Shown: positions 27,676-35,042 of the stretch, in pieces
Layout: each line of letters starts with the position of its first letter
Position numbering within the stretch: the first letter of the stretch is position 1
Assembly: GCA_900078775.1 (NCBI GenBank)
Contig: LT549889.1
Coordinates: 744,001-808,000 of the forward strand
Source of the DNA: Mycolicibacterium aurum
Lineage (GTDB): Bacteria; Actinomycetota; Actinomycetes; Mycobacteriales; Mycobacteriaceae
DNA length: 64,000 nt
Direction: 5' to 3'
Position numbers and translations under genes: made by a program
The notes under the pieces: model-generated
Database searches by the model: none
Told to the model about the DNA's origin: nothing
What the model saw: only the letters and a program-made list of their open reading frames with translations

Positions 27676-28830
27676 ATGCGCTTCAAGCCGAATCTATCTG
27701 TCAAAGAAGGACTCGATCACCTTGCGAAGCGGCTCGACCCGGTCATTGCAAGCCGGCTGGCTGGTGACCTCGGCGGTAAGCCGTGGACGATCGTCTTGGA
27801 GATCCTCGATGAGAAAAAAGGTTTCGCCCGCGGGCGGCATTACGGGACTTACGACTTGCAGGCGCAACTCCGGATGATCACCGAGAGGCTTGGCGATTTC
27901 GGCTTCCCATTTGACGACAGGCAACGCACAGTCAGCACCCTCGGCAATGAACTCCGTATCGTGCGCAACCAGATGGCACACATGCATGAATTCACGGTGG
28001 AGGAAGCATACCGGGCGAACGACTTCGCGGTTCGCCTGCTCGAACATTTCGCGGATGACGATGGGTTGGACGCGGCCCGGCGCCTGCGCCATGAAGCACT
28101 AGTTGCGATGGCTGCCGAGGAAGGCCTGACCGAGGAGTCGGCTGCAGCAGCAGCGACTATTCCCACGGCTGGAGTTCAAGCATTACCTGAAGCTTCGGCT
28201 GAAGTCGGTGTTGAGGATTTTGAGGGTAAGTCTGATGTGGTCGTGCCTGACGTCAAGGTTTTCCGCCGTGAGACCACGGTGATCGGTGATCGACGGCTCG
28301 AGTACGATCCGTGGACTGTGGTGCGGGTCGGCGGGGTAGAGGTCCTAGACGATCTGCCGAGGAAGGCGGCAAAAGAGATGGTTCGTGCCGTTGCCGTCGA
28401 AATTGCAGCGTATGAAGGCCCAATCCATCTTGATCGCCTTGTGCAGATGACTGCGCAGTCGTTTGGACTAAGCCGTGTCAGTTCGTCTCGGGAGAAGCAG
28501 CTCGCTTACCAGGTCCGACAGACGGGACTTTTGGTGGACGCGGACAAGTTTGTCTGGCCACAAGAAATTGATCCGGGTGCATGGGCTGAGTTCCGGCCTA
28601 ACGACAGCACGGTGGACCGCCCGTTTATTCACATCAGCCCGGTGGAGATCGCGAACGCAGCTCGGTTTATCCGGGCGCAGGAAGCGTCCATTGGTGATGA
28701 GGAGCTCTGGGTCGCAACGCTCCAAACATTCGGTCGCCGCCGGAGAACTAAACAGATTGCCGCTCAACTCGACAAGGCCGCGGCACATTTTGCGGATTCG
28801 GGCTATTCTGTCGCTCGTGGCACTTCCTGA
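27676..28830 (+). CDS. Swt1-type HEPN protein with C-terminal DUF3320-like domain
   Basis: A 384-aa protein from ATG 27676 (GAGGAAG and AAGG upstream; the frame runs back to 27616). The N-terminal ~125 residues resemble the Swt1 HEPN domain. They carry the RNase-type motif R-x4-H as RNQMAH (Arg97-His102). A variable linker is followed, from ~235 to 350, by a DUF3320-like domain (DLPRKAAKEMVRAVA, then FIHISPVEIANAARFI). HEPN proteins with this motif often act as RNA-cutting toxins or abortive effectors. DUF3320 otherwise occurs at the end of large helicase-Vsr proteins. Placement after the Ssp genes suggests it could be the effector that punishes unmodified DNA; this is inference. Confidence 0.7.
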   Translation: MRFKPNLSVKEGLDHLAKRLDPVIASRLAGDLGGKPWTIVLEILDEKKGFARGRHYGTYDLQAQLRMITERLGDFGFPFDDRQRTVSTLGNELRIVRNQMAHMHEFTVEEAYRANDFAVRLLEHFADDDGLDAARRLRHEALVAMAAEEGLTEESAAAAATIPTAGVQALPEASAEVGVEDFEGKSDVVVPDVKVFRRETTVIGDRRLEYDPWTVVRVGGVEVLDDLPRKAAKEMVRAVAVEIAAYEGPIHLDRLVQMTAQSFGLSRVSSSREKQLAYQVRQTGLLVDADKFVWPQEIDPGAWAEFRPNDSTVDRPFIHISPVEIANAARFIRAQEASIGDEELWVATLQTFGRRRRTKQIAAQLDKAAAHFADSGYSVARGTS

Positions 28831-28918
28831 GTAGGCGAGGCTTGCACAGCGCCGATACGACCATCGAGTTGACGGCATCACGATCTCGGCGTTGCGGGAT
28901 CGCGCAGCATCAATGACG

Positions 28919-29083
28919 TCAGCCAGCATGGTCGGAAGCGTGTTCGAAATCGCCTGACTCGGCTTGCCATATCAGCTGAACATCATGCCTTGAGAAGAGC
29001 TCTTTGATACTCCGCGCCGGTTCGCGTCGGACTAGTACGCTGCGCTTGTCAGCACGTACCAAGTAGGCGTAGTCAAGAACCTG
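28919..29083 (-). pseudogene. C-terminal gene fragment cut by the IS3 element
   Basis: The minus-strand frame entering from the IS3 left end reads VLDYAYLVRADKRSVLVRRE and continues as protein-like sequence to a stop at 28919, about 53 codons. Upstream of 29083 the frame is IS sequence. This looks like the tail of a gene interrupted when the IS3 element arrived. The other half is not recognisable to the right of the element. No family named. Confidence 0.35.
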
Positions 29084-29109
29084 AGGGTCTGCTGCACGAA
29101 CAGGTGACA
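29084..29109 (+). repeat. IS3 left terminal inverted repeat
   Basis: Begins AGGGTCTGCTGCACGAACAG and continues to 29109. It is matched on the opposite strand at 32974-32999. It sets the left end of the element; the exact outermost base is uncertain by two or three positions. Confidence 0.8.
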
Positions 29110-29154
29110 TCTGAGTTGGCTTGCCCAGCGTGGGCGGGCTGGAAGGATGTCCCC

Positions 29155-29463
29155 ATGGCAAGGCCCTATCCCCGCGAGTTCCGCGACGACGTTGTCCGGG
29201 TGGCCCGCAACCGCGATGACGGTGTGACGATCGAGCAGATCGCCACCGATTTCGGGGTGCACCCGACGACGCTGCACAAGTGGTTGCGCCAGGCCGATAT
29301 CGATGAGGGCGCCAAGCCCGGTAAGAGCACCAGCGAGTCCGGTGAGCTGCGCGAAGCCCGGCGGCGGATCAAACTGCTCGAGCAAGAGAACGAGGTGCTG
29401 CGCCGGGCCGCGGCGTATTTGTCGCAGGCCAATCTGCCGGGAAAAGGCTCTACCCGCTCGTGA
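29155..29463 (+). CDS. IS3-family OrfA (transposase helix-turn-helix subunit)
   Basis: A 102-aa DNA-binding protein from ATG 29155 (MARPYPREFRDDVVRVA). It has the HTH of the IS3/IS911 family (TIEQIATDFGVHPTTLHKWL) and then a leucine-zipper-like helix (LREARRRIKLLEQENEVLRR). An A-AAA-G slippery site at 29442-29446 lies in the correct phase for the usual -1 frameshift into orfB, which starts at 29460 across the OrfA stop codon. OrfA is intact; the element cannot move by itself because OrfB is broken. Confidence 0.88.
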   Translation: MARPYPREFRDDVVRVARNRDDGVTIEQIATDFGVHPTTLHKWLRQADIDEGAKPGKSTSESGELREARRRIKLLEQENEVLRRAAAYLSQANLPGKGSTRS

Positions 29464-30089
29464 AAGAGCTCGCCGTCGACGGAGTTCCCGTCGCGGTGAC
29501 GTGCCGGGTACTCAAGCTCGCCCGCCAGCCGTATTACCGCTGGCTGGCCGATCCCATCACCGAGGCCGAAGTCACCGAGGCCTACCGCGCCAATGCGCTG
29601 TTCGACGCGCATCGCGAGGACCCGGAGTTCGGGTACCGCTACCTCGTCGAGGAGGCCCGCGATGCCGGCGAGCCGATGGCCGAGCGCACTGCCTGGCGGA
29701 TCTGCTCGCAGAATCGACTGTGGAGCGTGTTCGGCAAGCGCAAACGGGGCAAGAACGGCAAAGTCGGGCCGCCGGTCCACGACGATCTTGTCGAGCGTGA
29801 CTTTACCGCTGATGCCCCAAATCAGTTGTGGTTCAGTGATATCACCGAGCACCGTACCGGTGAGGGCAAGCTCTATCTCTGTGCGATCAAGGATGCCTTC
29901 TCAAACCGGATCGTCGGCTACAGCATCGACTCTCGGATGAAGTCGCGGCTGGCCACCCGGGGATTGCACAGTGCGGTGGCCCGGCGCGGGGATGTCGCCG
30001 GGTGCATTCTGCATCGGATCGTGGATCTCAGTTTCGATCAAGGAGATTCGTGCACGCGCTGCACCACTACGAGATGGTGGGCTCCATGG
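29460..30089 (+). pseudogene. IS3-family OrfB, 5' part, frameshifted and interrupted
   Basis: The frame encodes the OrfB N-terminal HTH region and the rve integrase core up to the first catalytic Asp (LWFSDITEH). At about 30014 one T is missing. Restoring it gives HSDRGSQFRSRRFVHALHHY, the region of the second catalytic Asp; as it stands the frame reads HRIVDLSFDQGD instead. The coding region is then cut at 30089 by the IS21 element; its 3' part resumes at 32737. Confidence 0.85.
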
Positions 30090-30940
30090 TGCCGACGGTC
30101 ACGTAATTCCCCAGAGGTTGCCGTCACGTAATTCCTCATGTTCGGGCCCTGCTGTGGCGAGGGTAGCGGGCGGTGTGCAGGGTTGTCAGGTGGTGGCGGT
30201 CCGGGTCGTTTCCGGGGTCGGTAGGACGGTCCGTCCATCAGGACTTGGTGGCTGGTGTTGATCAACCGGTCGAGCAGGGATTCGGCGACGACGGGGTTCG
30301 GGAATAGTGGATACCAGTCCTTCGGGGCGCGGTTGCTGGTCAGGATCAGCGGTTTGCCGGCGATGGCCCGGTCGGAGACCAGGTCGTAGAGATCATCGCT
30401 TTGGGTGGGAGTGTGCTCGCGCATGGCGAAGTCGTCGACGATCAGCACCATAGGGCGGGTGTATTCGCGCATCCGTTGGCCGATGGTGCGGTCAGCGTGG
30501 CCGCCGGCCAGATCGGCGAGCATGCGGGAGCATTTAACGAACCGGATGTCGCCGCCGCGGCGGGCGACTTGATGGCCAAGTGCTTGTGCTACATGGGTTT
30601 TCCCGACACCAACCGGCCCGTAGAGAATGACCGACTCGCCGGCATCGAGCCACCGCAGGGCCGCCAGATCCCGCAGCATCGCTGCGGGGAGTTTCGGGCT
30701 GACGGTGAAGTCGAAGTCGTCGAAGGTGCTGGGTTGTTCGAAGCGTGCGCGGCGGACCCGCCGGGCCAGAGCGGCGGATTCGCGGCGGCCGATTTCGTCT
30801 TCGCAGAGCACCTGCAGGAACTCCAGATGCCCGAGTTTACCGTCGCGGGTTTGGGCCAGGCGGGCATCGAGGGTGTCGAGCATGCCGGTCAACTTCAGGG
30901 TCTTCAAGGCAGCCCGCAGGCTGGGATCATGAATGGTCAC
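30038..30940 (-). CDS. istB: IstB, ATPase helper of the IS21-family element
   Basis: A 300-aa AAA+ ATPase. Walker A GPVGVGKTHVA and Walker B VLIVDDFAM are present, and the usual IstB end NRAPKDWYPLF is complete. I start it at GTG 30940 (VTIHDPSLRAALKTL). IstB remodels target DNA for the IstA transposase. The frame has no stop inside the element: it reads through the terminal repeat and gains about 17 residues from the IS3 sequence, with its stop at 30038. The added tail may be neutral. istA ends 61 bases upstream. Confidence 0.9.
   Translation of the reverse strand: MTIHDPSLRAALKTLKLTGMLDTLDARLAQTRDGKLGHLEFLQVLCEDEIGRRESAALARRVRRARFEQPSTFDDFDFTVSPKLPAAMLRDLAALRWLDAGESVILYGPVGVGKTHVAQALGHQVARRGGDIRFVKCSRMLADLAGGHADRTIGQRMREYTRPMVLIVDDFAMREHTPTQSDDLYDLVSDRAIAGKPLILTSNRAPKDWYPLFPNPVVAESLLDRLINTSHQVLMDGPSYRPRKRPGPPPPDNPAHRPLPSPQQGPNMRNYVTATSGELRDRRHHGAHHLVVVQRVHESP
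30084..30089. repeat. Target site duplication of the IS21 element, left copy
   Basis: CCATGG directly precedes the TG end of the IS21 element and recurs at 32731-32736 after its CA end. Joining the flanks over one copy restores the OrfB sequence (M-V-G-S-M-G-R-V-G). Confidence 0.88.
30090..30137. repeat. IS21 left end with two transposase-binding repeats
   Basis: The terminal repeat spans 30090-30114 (core CGGTCACGTAATTCCCCAG at 30096-30114). A second copy CCGTCACGTAATTCCTC lies at 30121-30137. Multiple end repeats are a hallmark of the IS21 family. Confidence 0.8.
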
Positions 30941-31001
30941 AACAGTGTCCTTCTCGAATGTGGTTGCAGTGGAGTGAAAATGCGGGGTGTATCGCCCGCA
31001 G

Positions 31002-32540
31002 TTAGGCGGTGCGTTCGGTGTTGAAGGCCTCGGGTCCGCGCAGCATCGCCGGCGGCGCTGGCAGGCCAACAGCGGGGGCGTCACCGGTTTCGGTGCCGGC
31101 GACCAAGATGCCTTTGACCGTGCGGTACCGCGGATCGCCGACCTCAAGGGCGCGGGCGCAGGCCGCATCCAGGCGTGCGGCGCCGTAGCGGTCACGCAGC
31201 GCGATGATGCCCTGGATGGCGCGCAACCGATGGATCGCATTGACTTGGGAGAGTTCGGCCACGATCGCCACCGCACCGGGTCCGATCAGCTCGGCCTGAC
31301 TGCGGCACCAGGTCACCGTGCGCAGGGTGTGGGCGACCTTATGCGGTGGGTAGTGCTCGAAGTTAGTCGAGCGTCCCGACAGGTGCAGCACATGGGTGGC
31401 CACCACCGCGTCGGCGTGGAAAACCTGCACCACGTCCCCGGCGGTACGGACGGTAACTTTCTGGCCCAGCAGTCGCCAGGGCACCGAGTAAAACGCCTTG
31501 CCGGAGCGGACGTGGCAGTCCGGGGCGACCGTGCCGACGGTGTAAACCACAGGCTCAAACGGTCTGCGCGGCAACGACATCAACGCGTCACGCTCCACAG
31601 CATCGAACACCGCCGAGGGTGTGGCGCCGTTGAGCCCGCGATGCTTATGGGTGCCGTAGACCTCGGCGGCCCAGCGCAACCCCTCACGTTGCATCTGCGG
31701 GATCGATTCGAACTGCCGGCCTGCCCAGAACGAGTCCCGAATGTAGGGCATGGGCCGCTCGATGCGCGGTTTGTCTTTGGGCTTATTGGCCCGCGCGGGG
31801 TCGATCAAGGTGCCGTAGAACCCCGCCAGCTCACCGTAGGCGCGGTTGATCTGCGGGTCGTAGAGGTCCGGGCGGATCACACCAGTCTTGAGATTGTCGC
31901 AGACCAGCCGGGCCGGGACACCCCCGAAGAACTCGAACGCAGCGATATGCGAAGCGTTCCAGGATGTCTGGTCCATCCGCACGATCGGTTGGATGAACAA
32001 TGCCCGTGAACACGACAGGATCATCGCGAACACCCACACCGCGACCCGGCGGCCCGTCGCGGGGTCGAGCCACATCCCCAACTTGCCGTAGTCGATCTGC
32101 GCTTCGCTACCCGGTTCGACCGCGCCGCGGGGCACGGTCACCTTGTCTTCGAGGCGCTGCTCGACGAATGCCGTTGCGATGTAACGTCGCACTGTTGATT
32201 CCGAGACCTCGACACCACGGTCATCACGTAGGCGTTGGGCGATGGTGGCCACCGTAACCGGCACGCTGAGCTGCTCGGCGATCCAGTCTCGGTGCTCCGC
32301 GATCCGATCCCAGCTCAGCGCCCGCACGCTCGGATCGGTCAGTTCGGGAAACCAGCGTTCAATCCGTTCCCGCCACAACTGCTCATCGAAGGGTTCGTCT
32401 GGTGCGGGCTGCAGTCCCTCGTCGACCGCCGGTGCCACGTATTTGCGGATGGTTTTGCGGTCGATGCCCAGTGCGTCATGAATTTGCACCTGGGATCGAC
32501 CGGCATGCCAGTGCCGGAACATCTCCACGAAGTCGGTCAC
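31002..32540 (-). CDS. istA: IstA, IS21-family DDE transposase
   Basis: A 512-aa transposase from GTG 32540 (VTDFVEMFRHWHAGRSQVQI). Order of parts: N-terminal HTH (LGIDRKTIRKYV), second HTH, then the rve/DDE core with AQIDYGKLG (first Asp), LVCDNLKTGV (second Asp) and the Glu near DKPRIERPMPYIR. A C-terminal beta-barrel-type region follows. No interruption is seen. An upstream in-frame extension to 32621 lacks a better start. It is the first gene transcribed from the element and precedes istB. Confidence 0.92.
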   Translation of the reverse strand: MTDFVEMFRHWHAGRSQVQIHDALGIDRKTIRKYVAPAVDEGLQPAPDEPFDEQLWRERIERWFPELTDPSVRALSWDRIAEHRDWIAEQLSVPVTVATIAQRLRDDRGVEVSESTVRRYIATAFVEQRLEDKVTVPRGAVEPGSEAQIDYGKLGMWLDPATGRRVAVWVFAMILSCSRALFIQPIVRMDQTSWNASHIAAFEFFGGVPARLVCDNLKTGVIRPDLYDPQINRAYGELAGFYGTLIDPARANKPKDKPRIERPMPYIRDSFWAGRQFESIPQMQREGLRWAAEVYGTHKHRGLNGATPSAVFDAVERDALMSLPRRPFEPVVYTVGTVAPDCHVRSGKAFYSVPWRLLGQKVTVRTAGDVVQVFHADAVVATHVLHLSGRSTNFEHYPPHKVAHTLRTVTWCRSQAELIGPGAVAIVAELSQVNAIHRLRAIQGIIALRDRYGAARLDAACARALEVGDPRYRTVKGILVAGTETGDAPAVGLPAPPAMLRGPEAFNTERTA

Positions 32541-32650
32541 GTTCCACGATCTCCTCGCCAACTCAAGGCCCCTTCCAAGGCCCCTGGCGGGGCTCTTGAA
32601 CGGAGCGAACCTGAGCAGCACCCCAACCCCGACCGGACACGCCCCAAAGG

Positions 32651-32730
32651 GTGGGGAATTACGTGACGGCGGGTGAGGAATTACGTGACGGACAACCCCT
32701 CAAACCTGGGGAAATATGTGACCGCTGACA
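32651..32730. repeat. IS21 right end with three transposase-binding repeats
   Basis: The terminal repeat is at 32706-32730 (core CTGGGGAAATATGTGACCG at 32706-32724, opposite orientation to the left end). Two further copies of GGAATTACGTGACGG lie at about 32655-32669 and 32677-32691. The element ends with CA at 32730. Confidence 0.8.
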
Positions 32731-32736
32731 CCATGG
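32731..32736. repeat. Target site duplication of the IS21 element, right copy
   Basis: CCATGG, identical to 30084-30089, directly after the CA end. Confidence 0.88.
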
Positions 32737-32966
32737 GTCGAGTCGGCGCGGCCGGCGACAACGCCGCCATGGAGAGCTTCTTCAGCCTGCTGCAGAAGAA
32801 CGTCCTGGACCGCCGCCGCTGGGACACCCGCGAACAACTGCGCATCGCGATCGTCACCTGGATCGAACGGACCTACCACCGACGCCGCCGCCAGGCCAGA
32901 CTCGGCCGGTTGACCCCCATTGAATTCGAAGCCATCATGATCGCACCGGCCAGTCAGGCCGCGTGA
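32737..32966 (+). pseudogene. IS3-family OrfB, 3' part
   Basis: Continues the interrupted OrfB (GRVGAAGDNAAMESFFSLLQ). It includes the third catalytic residue, the Glu in AMESFFSLLQKN, and the typical end (WIERTYHRRRRQARLGRLTP). The terminal inverted repeat follows 7 bases after the stop. Without its 5' part it is not expressed as a functional protein. Confidence 0.88.
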
Positions 32967-32973
32967 CCGAAAC

Positions 32974-32999
32974 TGTCACCTGTTCGTGCAGCAGACCCT
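32974..32999 (-). repeat. IS3 right terminal inverted repeat
   Basis: TGTCACCTGTTCGTGCAGCA and onward to 32999, the reverse complement of 29084-29109. Confidence 0.8.
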
Positions 33000-33058
33000 T
33001 TCGTGCAGGCCGTCACTTAGTCACCGAGTCTGGAAACCAAACTGTAGGTCAGGTCAAA

Positions 33059-33086
33059 CTGTCGCCTGATCGTGCAGCAGACCCTT
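33059..33086 (-). repeat. Second, solitary IS3-type end
   Basis: CTGTCGCCTGATCGTGCAGC followed by AGACCCTT closely resembles the IS3 right end 85 bases to the left, with two mismatches, in the same orientation. No second transposase belongs to it. It abuts the first codons (ATG TCG AA) of a former VWA gene at 33085-33092, so it appears to be the scar of an older related element. Confidence 0.65.
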
Positions 33087-33535
33087 CGACATGATGTTTC
33101 CTTTCGATAATGACTAGCGTGGCTTGGTGTTTCGGCGCGGTTTGAAGCGCATCGGTTCGGTGGGCGTGGGTCGGCGGCAACGGATTGCCGGCGTGTTTGT
33201 CATTGCGGGCGCGTCGGACGTCTTCGGCGGTGATCCGTATCCCGTCCGTGGCGTATGAACTCAGACGAGGCGTGCTGGCCAGTCGGAGGCCGACCGTTTT
33301 CTGTGAGGCCGGCACTCTTGCCTGCCGCCGCGATCGACATCTCATCGTCGAGGACGGCACGGACCAACTGCTCGTCGAGGAGTTGGTGACTTCGGTGAGG
33401 ACAGACCGGAGGTGTTGGACGGCTTTGTTGGCGGATGCCGCGGTCTCGGCGTGGGCGAGGTCTGCGTGGATGCGTCGTGCCAGTTGGACATGCACCCCAA
33501 CGGCGCAGAACTGCGGTGGTCGCAATAACTGTGGA
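33087..33535 (-). pseudogene. Decayed copy of the HTH gene at 35709-36089
   Basis: Base by base this stretch parallels 35685-36134: the first codons of the VWA gene, the gap, and the whole HTH gene with its upstream palindromes. Roughly one base in seven differs. The reading frame is broken: RIHADLAHAETAASANKAVQ and HLRSVLTEV are kept, then the frame shifts, and only later do DGIRITAEDVRRARNDKHAG-type residues reappear. The upstream palindromes are also degraded. It overlaps by one base with the end of the UDG-like gene. Confidence 0.75.
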
Positions 33536-34384
33536 TCATCGGTTGTGGTCAGGCTTTCGAGCTGTCCGCTTCAGTCTTGCGACTTTCTTCTTGAGTTCGT
33601 CGCGCGCCGCGATTAAACGATCGGGCTCCACTTTGGCCGATAGGTTCTCTCGCGGTTTACGTCCGAGAAAGAATGCGACCCGCTCGGCGTTCGCGCCGCT
33701 GGGATGTGGCAAGCCGGTCAACACACGAGCCTGATCGATTCCAACTTCTGCTGCCGCGAACGCGACGGCTTGGCCGACCTGGGCGCCCAACGGCACAAAA
33801 ATGCTATGGCGGAGCGCTTCGACCTCCGGTACGAACCCAGTCTCAACTTGTTCCCGCAAGATCGGGGTAGTCAGCAATGGTGGCACGCCGGAGTAGTTCT
33901 TGCCGTCGACAAACACGGGGTCGGAACAGACCGAGGTGAAGTGCACCAAACTTGTATCGCCCTCCCACAGCACGGACGTTGAGTTGATCTTCAGGAGCTG
34001 GTGGACCCCAATGTGGTCCAACATGGCGACGAGTTTCGCGCGCATCGGACCAGAGAAGCTGGCGAGCGATTCGGCAGCGGCAAGTGCTTCGTCTTCGCTG
34101 AGACCCGCTCGAAGGCCGCGCCGGGCCTCGTGCAGCGCGTTACGCATCTGCTGCCTCCCCGGCGTGAGGCCTACGAGGACGAGGCGGGCGTCGACATTTG
34201 CGTCATCGAACGGGGCATAAACGATGTCGATGCGCCTTCGGCCGACCATTCCGGTTCTTAGAAGCAAGCGTTTGGGGTGCTCGATCTCCTCCTCAAGCTG
34301 TTTGTCGGTCAGTACTCGCAGCATGGGTGCAAACTGCGCGAACTTTTCACGCCGGGTATGGAGGGCGCGTGACATTGCGGCCAT
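33536..34384 (-). CDS. Uracil-DNA-glycosylase-fold protein
   Basis: A 282-aa protein with elements of the UDG superfamily: LVLVGLTPGRQQMRNAL (motif 1-like GLTPG) near residue 70 and TGLPHPSGAN (motif 2-like HPSGAN) near 235. The usual water-activating Asp/Asn of motif 1 is not obvious, so enzymatic activity is uncertain. A basic C-terminal tail follows (RDELKKKVARLKRTARK). It lies between the two HTH copies, with no operon partner. Start ATG 34384; ATG 34375 is an alternative. Base excision of modified bases is the family role; the substrate is unknown. Confidence 0.6.
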   Translation of the reverse strand: MAAMSRALHTRREKFAQFAPMLRVLTDKQLEEEIEHPKRLLLRTGMVGRRRIDIVYAPFDDANVDARLVLVGLTPGRQQMRNALHEARRGLRAGLSEDEALAAAESLASFSGPMRAKLVAMLDHIGVHQLLKINSTSVLWEGDTSLVHFTSVCSDPVFVDGKNYSGVPPLLTTPILREQVETGFVPEVEALRHSIFVPLGAQVGQAVAFAAAEVGIDQARVLTGLPHPSGANAERVAFFLGRKPRENLSAKVEPDRLIAARDELKKKVARLKRTARKPDHNR

Positions 34385-35042
34385 GCTTCATCACCCCTTC
34401 CGTTGGCATCGGTTGAGCGGCGCATTCGCGACGGTATGTGAGCGACGGACACTCCATATCGGGGTTCGGCCATTTCTTTCCTGGCCACGATTTATGTACA
34501 GGAGAGATATCTGGGCTGCGGGCGCATCTCGGCGGGTGAAGACGCAATAGCATTGTTTCGGTATCAGGAGTTACGCCGCTGGAAGGTCAGAAGTATTCAT
34601 GATCTCGCTGAGGCGCCGGTGGGGTGTCTGCCGCCGGAGTGTCGACTACGCTGCCCAGATTTGGCCAGATGATCTTGATGTGGGATGTCCGGAAGAAAGC
34701 TATCGCAACTGCCATGGCGGTGCAGATGAAGATCAAGAATAGGCTGGATGGCCACTTGTCGAGGCTGGCAAGGAACAGCAGTATCAGCGCTGACGCGCGC
34801 CCGTTCCAGTAAGATCGCCGCTGAATCGATGAGGGTGAGAGCGTCCGCGATCTAGCAGCAGGGTGGACACCCCCGGCAATGCCGATGCCTGAAACAGGAG
34901 GCAGCACAGCCTAAAAGGATCTGGCTAGCCATTGTTCATCACCACCTGCGGTGCCTTGCCCGGTCGTGGGGTATGTGATTGCCAACTCTTCCCGCCGCCG
35001 AGCTAGGGAGTGTGGTGGGATCGAACAAACTTCGTCGTTGTA
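34385..35042. other. Intergenic region holding one possible small membrane protein gene
   Basis: About 660 bases of lower GC. Apart from the doubtful frame at 34587-34907 I find no gene with a ribosome binding site, no tRNA and no clear repeat. Upstream sequences of the UDG-like gene lie at its left end. Confidence 0.4.
34587..34907 (-). CDS. Possible small membrane protein
   Basis: A 106-codon frame. Its middle has a hydrophobic stretch (SALILLFLASLDKW, then LFLIFICTAMAVAIAFF) compatible with two membrane helices, and the C-terminus is proline-rich. The N-terminal ~30 residues look untranslated-like, so the true start may be further in. No family, no good ribosome binding site. Could be a chance frame. 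Confidence 0.25.
   Translation of the reverse strand: MLPPVSGIGIAGGVHPAARSRTLSPSSIQRRSYWNGRASALILLFLASLDKWPSSLFLIFICTAMAVAIAFFRTSHIKIIWPNLGSVVDTPAADTPPAPQRDHEYF

Larger units (their letters stand above)
30090..32730 (-). mobile_element. Complete IS21-family insertion sequence (istA-istB)
   Basis: A 2641-bp element with 5'-TG...CA-3' ends, a 6-bp target duplication, and the two genes typical of IS21, transcribed on the minus strand: IstA transposase and IstB ATPase helper. The terminal repeats share CGGTCAC-R-TA-W-TTCCCCAG, and further related repeats lie just inside each end, as expected for IstA binding sites. The reading frames are open and the ends intact, so it may still be active. Confidence 0.92.
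29084..32999 (+). mobile_element. IS3-family element split by an IS21-family element
   Basis: The ends are marked by a 26-base near-perfect inverted repeat (29084-29109 and 32974-32999). Removing the 2641-bp insert and one 6-bp duplication leaves about 1.27 kb, normal for IS3. Two overlapping frames (orfA, orfB) are joined by a -1 frame change. The element is dead: orfB carries a one-base deletion at its second catalytic Asp and is interrupted by the IS21 element. It marks the right end of the defence island. Confidence 0.85.

Noticed and set aside
30401..32009. Long plus-strand frames across the IS21 genes
   Set aside because: They are antisense to istA and istB, which have clear motifs and starts on the minus strand.
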